Shown piece after piece: positions 38,553 through 47,857 of a stretch of DNA of 64,000 bases. The position numbers and the translations under genes are program-made. The stretch comes from an uncultured Polaribacter sp. (GTDB lineage: Bacteria > Bacteroidota > Bacteroidia > Flavobacteriales > Flavobacteriaceae). Position 1 is the stretch's first letter, and every line of letters starts with the position of its first letter. Below the pieces are notes generated by a model that ran no database searches, was not told the origin of the DNA, and saw only the letters and a program-made list of their open reading frames with translations. The stretch is from positions 62,001-126,000 of the forward strand of contig NZ_CANMBY010000003.1 of assembly GCF_947496195.1 (NCBI RefSeq), given 5' to 3'.

Positions 38553-40112
38553 ATGAAAAAAATTACTTTATTATTTGCCTTGTTGATTTCGTCAATAGGG
38601 TTTTCACAAACTCCTACTGGTGCTGCTCCAACACCACCAGCTCGAAATGCAGCAGATGTGGTGTCAATCTTTTCACAAACTTCAGATGAAAGTACTAAAG
38701 TTTATGCTGATATTGCAGCAAACCTGAATCCTAACTGGGGTGCAACATCAGGTCAAGTTACTTTTCCTGCTTTCGGAAGTGATCGTGTTATGCAAATTCC
38801 AGCATTTAACTATCAAGGTATAGATTTTGATACCAATAGACAAAATATTTCAACAATGACTAAAATGCATTTTGATGTATGGACAAATGGAGCAAGTCCA
38901 AGAATGGTTATTATTTGGGCTGGAGGAGAAGCTGCAGCAACAGGATCTACAATTACATCTGCTCCTGGACAATGGACTTCTGTAGATGTTAATTTAGCAG
39001 ATTTTACAGGTGCTGATTTAACAACAGTAAGACAATTAAAAATAGATATGGGTGATGAAACTCAAACTATTTATTTAGATAATATTTATTTTTATAAAGA
39101 AGCTGTTGATCCAAATACAGATGCAACACTTAGTGATTTGAAAATAGATGGTAATACTATTGCTGGATTTTTACCAAGTAATGAAACGTATACCTATAAA
39201 GTAACTGGTACAAGTGTGCCACAAGTAACAGCTACAGCTTCACAAGATGGTACAGCACAAGTTAGTATTACACAAGCAACAGCAGTTCCTGGTTCAGCTA
39301 CAGTTGTAGTAACAGCTGGTGATACTACTACTCAAAAAACATATACAGTAAACTTTGAGCAAGAGGCTGCACCAACTACAGCTGCTCCAACACCACCATC
39401 TTATGATGCAAATAATGTTGTTTCTTTATATAGTGAAGCTTATACTCCTTCAGCAGTTATTTCTAATGTTGGTTGGGATGATTCAGCTTTTGAAGAAGTT
39501 ACAATTGCAGGAAATAAGGTTTTAAAAGTTACTGGTGTAAACTTTTTAGGAATGAGTCTAGATTCTTATGTAGATGCAACAAGTATGACACATTTACATA
39601 TGGATTATTGGATTGTTGATGATTATACAGTTGGACAAGTATTGAATCCTAAATTATCAAACCATGCTGCTCAAGCTGGAGAAACTAATGGAATTGATAT
39701 TTCTAATCCTATAAATAATCAAACAGAAGTTCAAAACTGGCAGTCTAAAGACTTTGTATTAAATGGCGATAGACAATCTATAAAAGAATTTTTAATTACT
39801 GTAGCTGGTAAAACAAGTAAATATTATTTAGATAATGTTTACATGTATGTTGCAGGTACTGCAAGTGTAGATAACAATACTCTTTTAGGATTCTCAATGT
39901 ATCCAAACCCAGCAAATAATGTTTTAAATATTTCTGCTAAAGAAACTATTAAAAACGCTGATATTTTTAATGTATTAGGTAAAAAAGTAATGAGTGTAAA
40001 TATTAATAAAGCTAATGGCTCTATTGACGTTTCTAGCTTATCTTCTGGAATCTATTTAATTAAATATAATGTAAATGATAAAGTAGGTACTGCTAAATTT
40101 ATTAAGCAGTAA
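38553..40112 (+). CDS. T9SS-secreted protein of tandem CBM-like modules
   Basis: A 519-residue protein with an SPI signal (ends GFSQ). Modules: type A (about 28-180, AADVVSIFSQ to YLDNIYFYK), a beta-sandwich linker (about 188-272, DATLSDLKIDG), a second type A (about 280-435, NNVVSLYSEAYT to YLDNVYMYV), and a T9SS type A sorting domain (about 445-519: YPNPANNVLNI, then SSGIYLIKYN and a KFIKQ end). It is thus exported through the outer membrane. There is no catalytic motif. Its type A modules match those in the lipoproteins at 18340 and 24840, even to the linker APxPPARxAADV, so it probably binds the same glycan. It has its own upstream gap and a terminator. Confidence 0.83.
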   Translation: MKKITLLFALLISSIGFSQTPTGAAPTPPARNAADVVSIFSQTSDESTKVYADIAANLNPNWGATSGQVTFPAFGSDRVMQIPAFNYQGIDFDTNRQNISTMTKMHFDVWTNGASPRMVIIWAGGEAAATGSTITSAPGQWTSVDVNLADFTGADLTTVRQLKIDMGDETQTIYLDNIYFYKEAVDPNTDATLSDLKIDGNTIAGFLPSNETYTYKVTGTSVPQVTATASQDGTAQVSITQATAVPGSATVVVTAGDTTTQKTYTVNFEQEAAPTTAAPTPPSYDANNVVSLYSEAYTPSAVISNVGWDDSAFEEVTIAGNKVLKVTGVNFLGMSLDSYVDATSMTHLHMDYWIVDDYTVGQVLNPKLSNHAAQAGETNGIDISNPINNQTEVQNWQSKDFVLNGDRQSIKEFLITVAGKTSKYYLDNVYMYVAGTASVDNNTLLGFSMYPNPANNVLNISAKETIKNADIFNVLGKKVMSVNINKANGSIDVSSLSSGIYLIKYNVNDKVGTAKFIKQ

Positions 40113-40133
40113 TTATAATATTTTTATAAATAG

Positions 40134-40163
40134 AAAAACCGAGCAATTTGCTCGGTTTTTTTT
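40134..40163 (+). terminator. Intrinsic terminator ending the laminarin locus
   Basis: Stem CCGAGC/GCTCGG (40139-40144 with 40150-40155), extended by A5/T5 pairs, loop AATTT, followed by a T run. The A tract upstream makes it bidirectional, serving also the minus-strand gene that ends at 40182. Confidence 0.9.
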
Positions 40164-40181
40164 ATTTAAGTAAACAAAAGA

Positions 40182-40892
40182 TTACTTTTTATTTTTTTCT
40201 TGCTTCTTAATCTGCTCTAAATACTCTTGATATCGTTTACCATAAGTTGATGCTTTAATCTTATCACTCAAAGCAGCGTTAACAGTATCTAATAAAGGCA
40301 AAGTAGCATCATATAATTCAGTTAATGCTAAATATGGAGCCACCTCTGAGTCTGCATTTGTAATAGCAAAATTAGCTGTGTATAATACTCTTCTTCTTAC
40401 CAAACGTTTGTAGTCGTTTTCTACTTTTTCTATTAAATTTTTATCATTTGCTTTTTTAGCTTCAAAATCTAGCTTTATTAATTCTAGATTCTGTTCTTGA
40501 AACTTTTGGCTCATTAATTTGTACTTATCTAGTAATACTTGATTTTTAGAACCATTTATTTCTGGAAAAACTCCAAAATTTTCAACATTATCATTAATGG
40601 TGATTGTACCTTCTTCACCAAAAAACAGAATACTTTTTTCTGCATTATTTGCATCAAAAGTTAAATAATATAATACAGGAGAATCTACAAAGTCTTTTAA
40701 TTCAAAAGACTCAGTACCAATTAAAGCTATAGAATCTACAGTTACTAAAAGTGTGTCTTTCATTTTTTGTAAATATAATTTACCTTTTTTAAGACCTTTA
40801 ATTTGTCCTGTTACAATCATATTGGTTTCACGTTCTTTAGAACAAGAAAATAGGATAATACTCAGAGATAAAAGAAGAAATATTTTTCTCAT
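40182..40892 (-). CDS. DUF4369-type lipoprotein without a thioredoxin domain
   Basis: A 236-residue lipoprotein (ILFSC, C17). The N-terminal half (about 24-115: VTGQIKGLKKGKLYLQKM) is the beta-rich DUF4369 domain that normally precedes a TlpA/AhpC-type thioredoxin domain in Bacteroidota. Here the C-terminal half (about 120-236) is a helical, Lys/Glu-rich region with no CxxC, so a redox function is not supported. I saw no frameshift that would restore a thioredoxin domain; this two-part form occurs as such. The role is unknown. It is separated by 40 bp from the membrane protein upstream and may share its transcript. Confidence 0.75.
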   Translation of the reverse strand: MRKIFLLLSLSIILFSCSKERETNMIVTGQIKGLKKGKLYLQKMKDTLLVTVDSIALIGTESFELKDFVDSPVLYYLTFDANNAEKSILFFGEEGTITINDNVENFGVFPEINGSKNQVLLDKYKLMSQKFQEQNLELIKLDFEAKKANDKNLIEKVENDYKRLVRRRVLYTANFAITNADSEVAPYLALTELYDATLPLLDTVNAALSDKIKASTYGKRYQEYLEQIKKQEKNKK

Positions 40893-40932
40893 AATTTATT
40901 TAAAATTTAGGATTGCAAATATCAAGTTTTTT

Positions 40933-42240
40933 TTAGAAAGTAGCAGCTAATTCCATTAAAATAGTACAAGCAATTGCAGCAATTGTTCCTATAGCATAAC
41001 CAAAAACAGCTAATAAAACACCAACAGTTGCTAATGATGGATGAAAAGCTTGTGCTACAATAGGTGCAGAAGCTGCACCACCAACATTGGCTTGGCTACC
41101 CACTGCTAAAAAGAAATAAGGTGCTTTTATAATTTTTGCAACAATTATTAAAAGACCTGCATGAATGGTCATCCATACCAAGCCTACAACCATTAAACCA
41201 GGGTTTTCAAGAGCTTGATTTAAATCCATTTTCATACCAATAGTGGCTACTAAAATGTAAATAAAAATAGAACCTATTTTACTAGCACCTGCACCTTCGT
41301 AGTTCTTAGCTTTTGTAAATGATAAACCAATTGCAACAATAGTAGATACACTAATTATCCAAAAGAAACCAGAACCTAAAAATGAAAATATATTTTGCCA
41401 AGTTTGTGAAGACATAGAAGCTACAAATTCACTAAAAAATTGACTTAAATATTTAGAAGCAAAATGCCCAAAACCAACTGTGCCAAATGCTATAGCTAGC
41501 ATAATCATAAAATCTGTAAGAGTAGGATTTTTCTGAACTTTCTTTGTGAAATTTATCACTTTTAATTTTAGTTCTTCAATAGCAGAAGTATCTGCTTTTA
41601 ACCATTTATTTATTTTATCTTTTTTACCAATACCAATTAATAAAACAGCCATCCAAATGTTAGCAACAACAATATCTACAATTACCATTCCTCCATATTT
41701 AGAAGGATTGTATTGATAAATTTCTAACATTGCTGTTTGATTTGCACCACCACCAATCCAACTTCCTGCAAGAGTTGATAATCCTCTCCAAACAGCATCA
41801 AAGTCTGCACCTCCAACAGTTTCTGGAGAAAAAATAGAAATTAATAAAATGGCTATGGGACCTCCAATTATAATACCAATAGTACCTGTAAAAAACATAA
41901 CTAATGCTTTAGAACCTAAATTAAAAATAGCCTTCAAATCGATACTTAATGTCATTAAAACTAAAGCTGCGGGTAATAAAAATCTACTTGCTACATAATA
42001 TAATTGAGATTCATTTTTAACAACTTCTCCAACAGCATTTTCGGTTTCCCATTCAGGAGCTATAATTCTAAATGTTGTAAATAAAGCAGGTACAAAATAT
42101 GCCATAAATAAACCAGGTACAATTTTGTAAAATTTTGCCCAAAAGCCAGTTTTTATATTCTCTGTGTAAAAAACAAAGCCTAATGAAATTAGTAAAATAC
42201 CAAAAACTATAGCATCATTAGTAAAAATAGGTTCAGACAT
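40933..42240 (-). CDS. DUF819-family multi-pass membrane protein
   Basis: A 435-residue protein with about 11-12 hydrophobic helices; the Gly/Ala-rich run VGGAASAPIVAQAFHP near the C-terminus and AGSWIGGGANQTAM in the middle are typical of the DUF819 (YjcL-like) family, distant relatives of secondary transporters. Substrate unknown. It begins 6 bp after the stop of the DUF2490 gene, so the two are likely co-transcribed. Confidence 0.85.
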   Translation of the reverse strand: MSEPIFTNDAIVFGILLISLGFVFYTENIKTGFWAKFYKIVPGLFMAYFVPALFTTFRIIAPEWETENAVGEVVKNESQLYYVASRFLLPAALVLMTLSIDLKAIFNLGSKALVMFFTGTIGIIIGGPIAILLISIFSPETVGGADFDAVWRGLSTLAGSWIGGGANQTAMLEIYQYNPSKYGGMVIVDIVVANIWMAVLLIGIGKKDKINKWLKADTSAIEELKLKVINFTKKVQKNPTLTDFMIMLAIAFGTVGFGHFASKYLSQFFSEFVASMSSQTWQNIFSFLGSGFFWIISVSTIVAIGLSFTKAKNYEGAGASKIGSIFIYILVATIGMKMDLNQALENPGLMVVGLVWMTIHAGLLIIVAKIIKAPYFFLAVGSQANVGGAASAPIVAQAFHPSLATVGVLLAVFGYAIGTIAAIACTILMELAATF

Positions 42241-42246
42241 AATTAA

Positions 42247-42918
42247 TTATTTTTTTGAGTGATTAGTGTTTAAAATTATACCTAATAAAATTCTTTTTTG
42301 ATTTTCATCAGGTAGTTTTATGTTTAAATAACCAAGGTTTAATTTTAAATTTTTATTTAATTGATGAAGAAAGCCAAAGCCTGTCCAGTTCTGAACAAAA
42401 CGTTTGCTTTTATCCATATTTAAAAATATTTCATTAAAAGCATAAATAGACCAATTTTTTGAAATAGGATAATTTGCATTTAAATCATACCTAAACCAAT
42501 GACTTTCACTATTTATAGTATTAGCTTTAATAAATCTATGTTCAAATCGAAAGCGATGTCTTAATTTTAGTTTATTTAAAAAGTTACTATAATTAATGTC
42601 TTCATAAATTCTATTCTCAAAAACATTGGCAGTACCATCTCCAAACAAGAAATCTGTAGTTACGTAACTATAACCTAACGAAAAATTTAGTTTTTTATGT
42701 AAGCTATAATTAGCAGCTAATCTGTAAATTTCTTGTTGAAAATTAGTAGAAAGTTCATAATATCTAAAATGTGCCATGGTTTGAATTTTCCATTTTTCTG
42801 ATACTTTATGAGAACCATTGTACATATACCAATTACCAACTTTATTACTGCTATTTTGTGATAATAGTGATGAGTAAATAAAAAATAATGGAATGATTAG
42901 TAAGTGATTAAACTTCAT
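42247..42918 (-). CDS. DUF2490 predicted outer-membrane protein
   Basis: A 223-residue protein with a signal peptide (ends SLLSQ). The mature part is a chain of amphipathic beta strands rich in Tyr, Trp and Phe (GNWYMYNGSHKVSEKW, RHRFRFEHRF, WSIYAFNEIFLN), matching DUF2490, a small outer-membrane barrel family of Bacteroidota. Function is unknown. It lies upstream of the DUF819 gene with a 6-bp gap, pairing a predicted outer- and inner-membrane protein. Confidence 0.8.
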   Translation of the reverse strand: MKFNHLLIIPLFFIYSSLLSQNSSNKVGNWYMYNGSHKVSEKWKIQTMAHFRYYELSTNFQQEIYRLAANYSLHKKLNFSLGYSYVTTDFLFGDGTANVFENRIYEDINYSNFLNKLKLRHRFRFEHRFIKANTINSESHWFRYDLNANYPISKNWSIYAFNEIFLNMDKSKRFVQNWTGFGFLHQLNKNLKLNLGYLNIKLPDENQKRILLGIILNTNHSKK

Positions 42919-42996
42919 TTTAGATTATTAAAAAACTTTCTTGAACTTAACTTTAATAAAATCAAGTGCAAGAAAGTTATGGTAAATTTTAGACTT

Positions 42997-45900
42997 TTAA
43001 TTTTGAGAATAAATCTTAACTTCTTTAAAAGGAGAAATATTAATATTTTCTACAGAAGATTTATAGTTTACCCAATCATTATTAAAGAATGAATTTGTGT
43101 CAGACACAGCCTTCTTATAGGCTTCTTTAAATTGATTCATTAATTGTTTTTCTGTTGCAGTTTGTAAGCCAAATCTTGAGCCAACATATCTACTTGCAGA
43201 ACTTAATCTTTGTGTAACTGTTACTTCAGGATTTCTTGTAATTCCTTGTCTTTTATCAATTTTACCTAAATAAGCTGCAATTAAATCGTCTATCTTTTTA
43301 ATAACCTCTGTAGACTTTTTTATTTCGTCTTTATACTTTTTCTTGTCTTCTTTTGCTAAATCAGATTTTATAGAAGTTGCTGTATTTTTACTTTCTACTA
43401 GCTGTTTTACAATAGCAGCTATTTTTGCTTGATAATTTTCTAGTTCTTTACTAGCGTTATATTTTTGATTAATAGCTTCCTCAGAAATAGTTAATCTTGG
43501 ATCGAATTCTACTTTTATATTCTGTTCAGAAGTAACATCACCAAATGTCATTTTAACTTTGTATGTACCTGGTTTAACTGTAACTCCAGCAGGTTCTCTT
43601 GTAGATTTTCTAATTCTTCTAGAAGGTCTATCAACACCTTTTTCTCTTAAATACCATGTAGTTTTATGAATTCCGTTTTCTTTTGGAGCCTTAAATTTTA
43701 AAGTTCTTATTTGTCTATCTCCATCAAAAATTTCAAATTTAACAGAATCAAATTTAACAGATTTTTTGTCTTCAGCTTTTGTTTTTGCATCACTTTTCTT
43801 TACTTCTGGTTTATTAATATAGTAAGTTAAAATGCCACCACCATTTCTGTTTTCTCCATGATACATAGCATCAGCACCAAATCTACTTCCTGTTGGTTGT
43901 TGATATGCTGCTTGGTATGCAGTTGGAGGAGTAAATAACGCTGCTTTTTTGTCTAATACATTTCCATTTGCAATGGCTCTTAATGGACGAATATCATCTA
44001 AAACCCAAGCTGCTCTACCAAAAGTACCAATTACTAAATCATGCTCTCTTGGGTGTATTACTAAATCTTTTACAGGTACTGTTGGAAAGCCAGAAGTCCA
44101 TTTTGTCCATTTATTACCAGCATCTAAAGAAACGTATAAACCATCATCTGTTCCTAAGAATAGTAAGTTTGCATTTTCTGGATCTTCAATAATACAAAGC
44201 GTGTAACTTTGTACATCATTTTCATCTACAATACGTTCCCAAGTTTTACCATAGTTTTTAGTTCTATAAGCGTAAGGAGTGTAGTTAAAACGTCTATAAT
44301 CGTTTGCTATTAAAAGAGCTTCACCTTTATTTTTATTGGACGCTTTAATTTGAGTTATCCAACTATTTTCTGGTAATCCTTTGATGTTTTTAGAAATGTT
44401 TGTCCAGTTTTTTCCACCATCTTTAGTCGTATGTACTTGACCATCATCACTTGCTACCCAAAGCATATCTTTCTCTAAAGGAGAAGGCTCTATAACTAAA
44501 ATAGTTGTATGGTTTTCAGCACCAGTTGCATCCATGGTTAAACCACCACTTTCAGATTGTTTTTGTTTTTCTGGATCGTTTGTAGTTAAATCTGGAGAAA
44601 TCACTGTCCATGTTAATCCTTTATCTGTTGATTTATGTACAAACTGACTTCCAAAGTATAAGGTATTATTATCAAAAGGATCTATGTTTATTGCAGCATT
44701 CCAATTAAAACGCAATTTTACATCAGCATCTGGATGTGTTGGTTTTACAGAATAATTATTTCCTGTTAAATAATCATATCTTAAAACAGAACCTTGTTGG
44801 CTCATAGACCAACCATATCTAGAGTCGTCTTTGTCTGGAACTACATCAAAACCATCACCAAAACTTATTTCTTGCCAGTAACTATTTCTAATTCCTTGTG
44901 CTTTCCAAACATAAGCAGGTCCTCTCCAAGATCCATTATCTTGCATTCCTCCATACACATTATAAGGATATTCGTTATCTACATTTATATGGTAAAATTG
45001 AGCTACAGGAATGTTGCCTATAAAACGCCAAGATTTTCCTCCATCTTTAGTGATGTTTAATCCTCCATCATTTCCATCAATCATAAAAGAACCATCTTTT
45101 GGATGAATCCACCAAGCATGATGATCTGGATGTACACCATTACTTACTCCATAAGCTGGCATTAATTGGTTAAAAGATTTTCCTCCATCTTGAGAAACAT
45201 TTACATAGGTAAAAACAGTATATAATCTGTTTTCATTTTGAGGATCTACATAGATTTCTGAATAATAAAATGGTCTGTTACCAATACCTGGTTTATTGTT
45301 AATCATTTTCCAAGTAAAACCTCCATCTTCACTTTTGTATAAAGCATTCTTTTTAGCTTCCAATAAAGCATAAATTACATCAGGATTGCTAGGAGCTATG
45401 GCTACACCAATTCTTCCTAAATTTCCTTTAGGGAAACCTTCTTTATCTGTGATTTTTTTCCAGTTTTCACCTCCATCATAAGTAATGTATAAACCACTTC
45501 CTTCACCACCAGAATTAAAAAACCATGGGTCTCTTTTGTGTTCCCACATTGCAGCAATAATTTTATTAGGATTTGTTGGATCCATAATTAAATCTGCAGC
45601 CCCTGTTTTAATATTATTGAATAAAATTTGTTTCCAAGTTTTACCTCCATCAGTAGTTTTATAAACACCTCTTTCTTGGTGCTCTCCCCAAGGAGAACCA
45701 ATAGCGCCTACGTAAACAATATCTGGATTTGTAGGATGTATAATAACTCTATGAATATGTCTTGTTTTTTCTAAACCCATAGCTTTCCAAGTCTTTCCAG
45801 CATCTAACGATTTATAAATACCAAAACCTCCATTTAAGCTGTTTCTTGGATTACCTTCTCCTGTACCTGCCCAAATAACACTTGGGTTGCTTTGTTGAAT

Positions 45901-46173
45901 GGCTACAGCACCAATAGAAGCTGTTAACTCTTTTTCGAAAATAGGTTCCCACTTTATACCTCCAGAAGTAGATTTCCAGATACCACCAGAAGCAGTACCT
46001 ACATACATAATATCTGGATTATTTTCTACAACATCTATAGCAGTTACACGTCCAGACATTCCTCCTGGACCAATGTTTCTTGGTTTCATGTTTTTAACCA
46101 AATCCATAGAAAACTCTTGAGAAAAGAGTAGCGTAGAAGCACTTAAAAAAAATAGTGTGATTAGTTTTTTCAT
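42997..46173 (-). CDS. Large secreted BNR/sortilin (VPS10)-type beta-propeller protein
   Basis: A 1058-residue protein with a signal peptide (ends LLFSQ). Residues about 25-780 consist of BNR/Asp-box blades (GGIWKSTSGGIKWEPIF, GVYKTTDGGKTWKQILF, ALYKSEDGGFTWKMI), as in sortilin-like and xyloglucanase-like propellers. The rest is an Ig-like strand region (about 820-900) and a Lys-rich helical C-terminus (about 910-1058). Such proteins are often labelled glycosyl hydrolase, but no catalytic Asp pair can be assigned here. There is no T9SS tail. It is transcribed alone, with a hairpin upstream of its start. Its role is unknown. Confidence 0.8.
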   Translation of the reverse strand: MKKLITLFFLSASTLLFSQEFSMDLVKNMKPRNIGPGGMSGRVTAIDVVENNPDIMYVGTASGGIWKSTSGGIKWEPIFEKELTASIGAVAIQQSNPSVIWAGTGEGNPRNSLNGGFGIYKSLDAGKTWKAMGLEKTRHIHRVIIHPTNPDIVYVGAIGSPWGEHQERGVYKTTDGGKTWKQILFNNIKTGAADLIMDPTNPNKIIAAMWEHKRDPWFFNSGGEGSGLYITYDGGENWKKITDKEGFPKGNLGRIGVAIAPSNPDVIYALLEAKKNALYKSEDGGFTWKMINNKPGIGNRPFYYSEIYVDPQNENRLYTVFTYVNVSQDGGKSFNQLMPAYGVSNGVHPDHHAWWIHPKDGSFMIDGNDGGLNITKDGGKSWRFIGNIPVAQFYHINVDNEYPYNVYGGMQDNGSWRGPAYVWKAQGIRNSYWQEISFGDGFDVVPDKDDSRYGWSMSQQGSVLRYDYLTGNNYSVKPTHPDADVKLRFNWNAAINIDPFDNNTLYFGSQFVHKSTDKGLTWTVISPDLTTNDPEKQKQSESGGLTMDATGAENHTTILVIEPSPLEKDMLWVASDDGQVHTTKDGGKNWTNISKNIKGLPENSWITQIKASNKNKGEALLIANDYRRFNYTPYAYRTKNYGKTWERIVDENDVQSYTLCIIEDPENANLLFLGTDDGLYVSLDAGNKWTKWTSGFPTVPVKDLVIHPREHDLVIGTFGRAAWVLDDIRPLRAIANGNVLDKKAALFTPPTAYQAAYQQPTGSRFGADAMYHGENRNGGGILTYYINKPEVKKSDAKTKAEDKKSVKFDSVKFEIFDGDRQIRTLKFKAPKENGIHKTTWYLREKGVDRPSRRIRKSTREPAGVTVKPGTYKVKMTFGDVTSEQNIKVEFDPRLTISEEAINQKYNASKELENYQAKIAAIVKQLVESKNTATSIKSDLAKEDKKKYKDEIKKSTEVIKKIDDLIAAYLGKIDKRQGITRNPEVTVTQRLSSASRYVGSRFGLQTATEKQLMNQFKEAYKKAVSDTNSFFNNDWVNYKSSVENINISPFKEVKIYSQN

Positions 46174-46224
46174 TATAAGTAGTTTGTTGAATTTATAATA
46201 ATGTGGACAAGATACAAAATAGAA

Positions 46225-46247
46225 AACGCTCCATAAAATGGAGCGTT
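46225..46247 (-). terminator. Hairpin ending the SPFH/RHH operon
   Basis: Perfect 10-bp stem (46225-46234 with 46238-46247), 3-base loop, followed on the minus strand by TTTTC. It lies 25 bp beyond the ribbon-helix-helix gene stop and upstream of the propeller gene. Confidence 0.75.
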
Positions 46248-46272
46248 AATTTTTAACATCGTAAAAAATATT

Positions 46273-46437
46273 TTATTCTTCTTTCTTTTTTGGTGCTCTA
46301 TTTGCATCTTTTAAAGCTTGCATTAGCATCCATTCTATTTGACCATTGGTAGAGCGAAATTCATCTGCAGCCCATTTTTCAATAGCTTTTATCATATCTT
46401 CATTTACTCGCAAAGCGAAAGCTTTCTTTTTTGCCAT
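46273..46437 (-). CDS. 54-aa Arc-like ribbon-helix-helix protein
   Basis: ATG at 46437, one base after the hydrolase stop. The product starts with a basic strand (MAKKKAFALRVNEDM), then two helices (IKAIEKWAADEF and NGQIEWMLMQALKDANR) and a Lys/Glu tail, the layout of Arc/MetJ-type dimeric DNA-binding proteins. The target is unknown; autoregulation of the operon is plausible but not shown. It is the last gene of the six-gene operon headed by the SPFH protein. Confidence 0.8.
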   Translation of the reverse strand: MAKKKAFALRVNEDMIKAIEKWAADEFRSTNGQIEWMLMQALKDANRAPKKKEE

Positions 46438-46438
46438 G

Positions 46439-47350
46439 TTATTTTTTTACAAATTCAACTATGGTTGTAATTAATTCTTCAGAAATTTTAAAGTCAGGAG
46501 ACATATAAGATTTCATATTATCTTCATCTTTTTCTATATGTTTTAACACATGATTCATATTTTTAATGATTACTAATTCTGCGTCTGGTTTTGCTTTGTG
46601 TAAGTTCTCTGCATCATTAATTAATACCTGAAAATCTTTATCTCCGTTTATAATTAAAGTAGGAATTGCAACTTTTTTTATTTCTTCTATAGGATTTACA
46701 GTTATCCAAGATTTTATAAAAGGCTGATTTTGTTTCGCAAATAGAGACATTAAATTAGGATTTACCTCTTTAATCTCTCCTGTTGTCATTAATTCTTTTA
46801 TATATTGTTCTGTAAGTTTACCAAACTCAGCACTTTGTTTGCTAATTTGTCTGATTAAGGTTTTATCAATGGTTTCTCCTGCACCAGCTAAAGAAATGTA
46901 TTTTGATACATTATCTAAAGCTAACATTGCAATTAAAGAACCTTGGCTATGACCAATTAAAATGATTTCAGAAAAGCGTTTATCATTTTTAAAATGATGA
47001 ACAACTTCTTTAATGTCGCTCACAAAATCAGAAAAGTATATGCCATCTTCTTGAATAAATCTTACATTCTTAGGGTTTGCAGTTCTTTTATCATAGCTAA
47101 AAAAAGCCAAATTTTCTTTGTTAATAGCTTCTCTAAATTGTTTAATGTATTGAGGTTGATTACCATCTCTATTTACTCCTCCTGAACCATGTACCCAAAT
47201 TAGTATGGGTTGTTTTTCTAAAGTATAGGTTAAAGTACCAGGTAATTGTATTACCTGATTATTAATCATAATTTCTTCAGATTTTACTTGTGCTTTAGAG
47301 GCTAATACACCAAAAACTATACATGTAATGTATGTAATAAATCTAACCAT
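46439..47350 (-). CDS. Secreted alpha/beta hydrolase
   Basis: A 303-residue protein with a signal peptide (ends ASKAQ). The alpha/beta-hydrolase fold has the oxyanion-hole run WVHGSGG at about 52-58, nucleophile S135 in GHSQGS, an acid candidate in INGDKDFQV (about 235) and a histidine in NMNHVLKHI (about 267). Esterase or peptidase activity is possible; the substrate is unknown. Its start overlaps the preceding gene by 8 bp and its stop is one base from the ribbon-helix-helix start, so translation is coupled. Confidence 0.82.
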   Translation of the reverse strand: MVRFITYITCIVFGVLASKAQVKSEEIMINNQVIQLPGTLTYTLEKQPILIWVHGSGGVNRDGNQPQYIKQFREAINKENLAFFSYDKRTANPKNVRFIQEDGIYFSDFVSDIKEVVHHFKNDKRFSEIILIGHSQGSLIAMLALDNVSKYISLAGAGETIDKTLIRQISKQSAEFGKLTEQYIKELMTTGEIKEVNPNLMSLFAKQNQPFIKSWITVNPIEEIKKVAIPTLIINGDKDFQVLINDAENLHKAKPDAELVIIKNMNHVLKHIEKDEDNMKSYMSPDFKISEELITTIVEFVKK

Positions 47351-47852
47351 CTTGCAAAATTTTGTGTTTATAAGTCTCTAAAACTCGAGTTGCTTCATCC
47401 TTTTTTTGAGTACCTATCAATAATTTTTTCCCGTTTGTTAATTCTAATTGAATACCAACATCACCAGAAACATTTATAGCTTTCCCATTTTTGCTATTCC
47501 ATAAAGCACCACCTTTTAAACCCCAGCCTCCATAATCTCCAATAGGGTCATAAATTCTTACATAAGCTTTAGTTATTTCATTCCATCTTATGGTTTTTAA
47601 AGAAAAATGAAATGGTAAAAACTGGTAATGAATGCCTTTTTCATCAATCCTTGTTATTAACCTAAAGAAGAAGATAGGTACAGTAAATACGAGCATTAAT
47701 CCCATTACCCAAAAGAGGGTTTCAATTTTCATTGTACTTTCGTCTTTTACAAACTCGTTAATTACAATTCCAAAAGGAATTAAAGTGCTAACAATTAATA
47801 AAAACACTAACCAAGTTTGTGTAAAACGCTGCTGTTCTTTAAAAACTTTCAT
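47343..47852 (-). CDS. Two-helix membrane protein with PH-like domain
   Basis: A 169-residue protein. Two transmembrane helices (about 13-32 and 43-65) precede a beta-rich cytosolic domain (about 68-165: IDEKGIHYQFLPFHF, WNEITKAYVRIYDP, KKLLIGTQKKDEA) of the bacterial PH-like type found in small membrane proteins. No enzymatic motif is seen. It starts 5 bp after the DUF4177 gene and overlaps the hydrolase gene by 8 bp. Confidence 0.72.
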   Translation of the reverse strand: MKVFKEQQRFTQTWLVFLLIVSTLIPFGIVINEFVKDESTMKIETLFWVMGLMLVFTVPIFFFRLITRIDEKGIHYQFLPFHFSLKTIRWNEITKAYVRIYDPIGDYGGWGLKGGALWNSKNGKAINVSGDVGIQLELTNGKKLLIGTQKKDEATRVLETYKHKILQDG

Positions 47853-47857
47853 GAGTT

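Noticed and set aside
43949..44206. 85-codon + strand frame within the propeller gene
   Set aside because: Antisense shadow of the BNR-repeat gene; no signal, domain or spacing to support it.
42997..46173. Propeller protein as a laminarin-locus glycoside hydrolase
   Set aside because: It is on the other strand, separated by a terminator and three unrelated genes, and no catalytic residues could be assigned.
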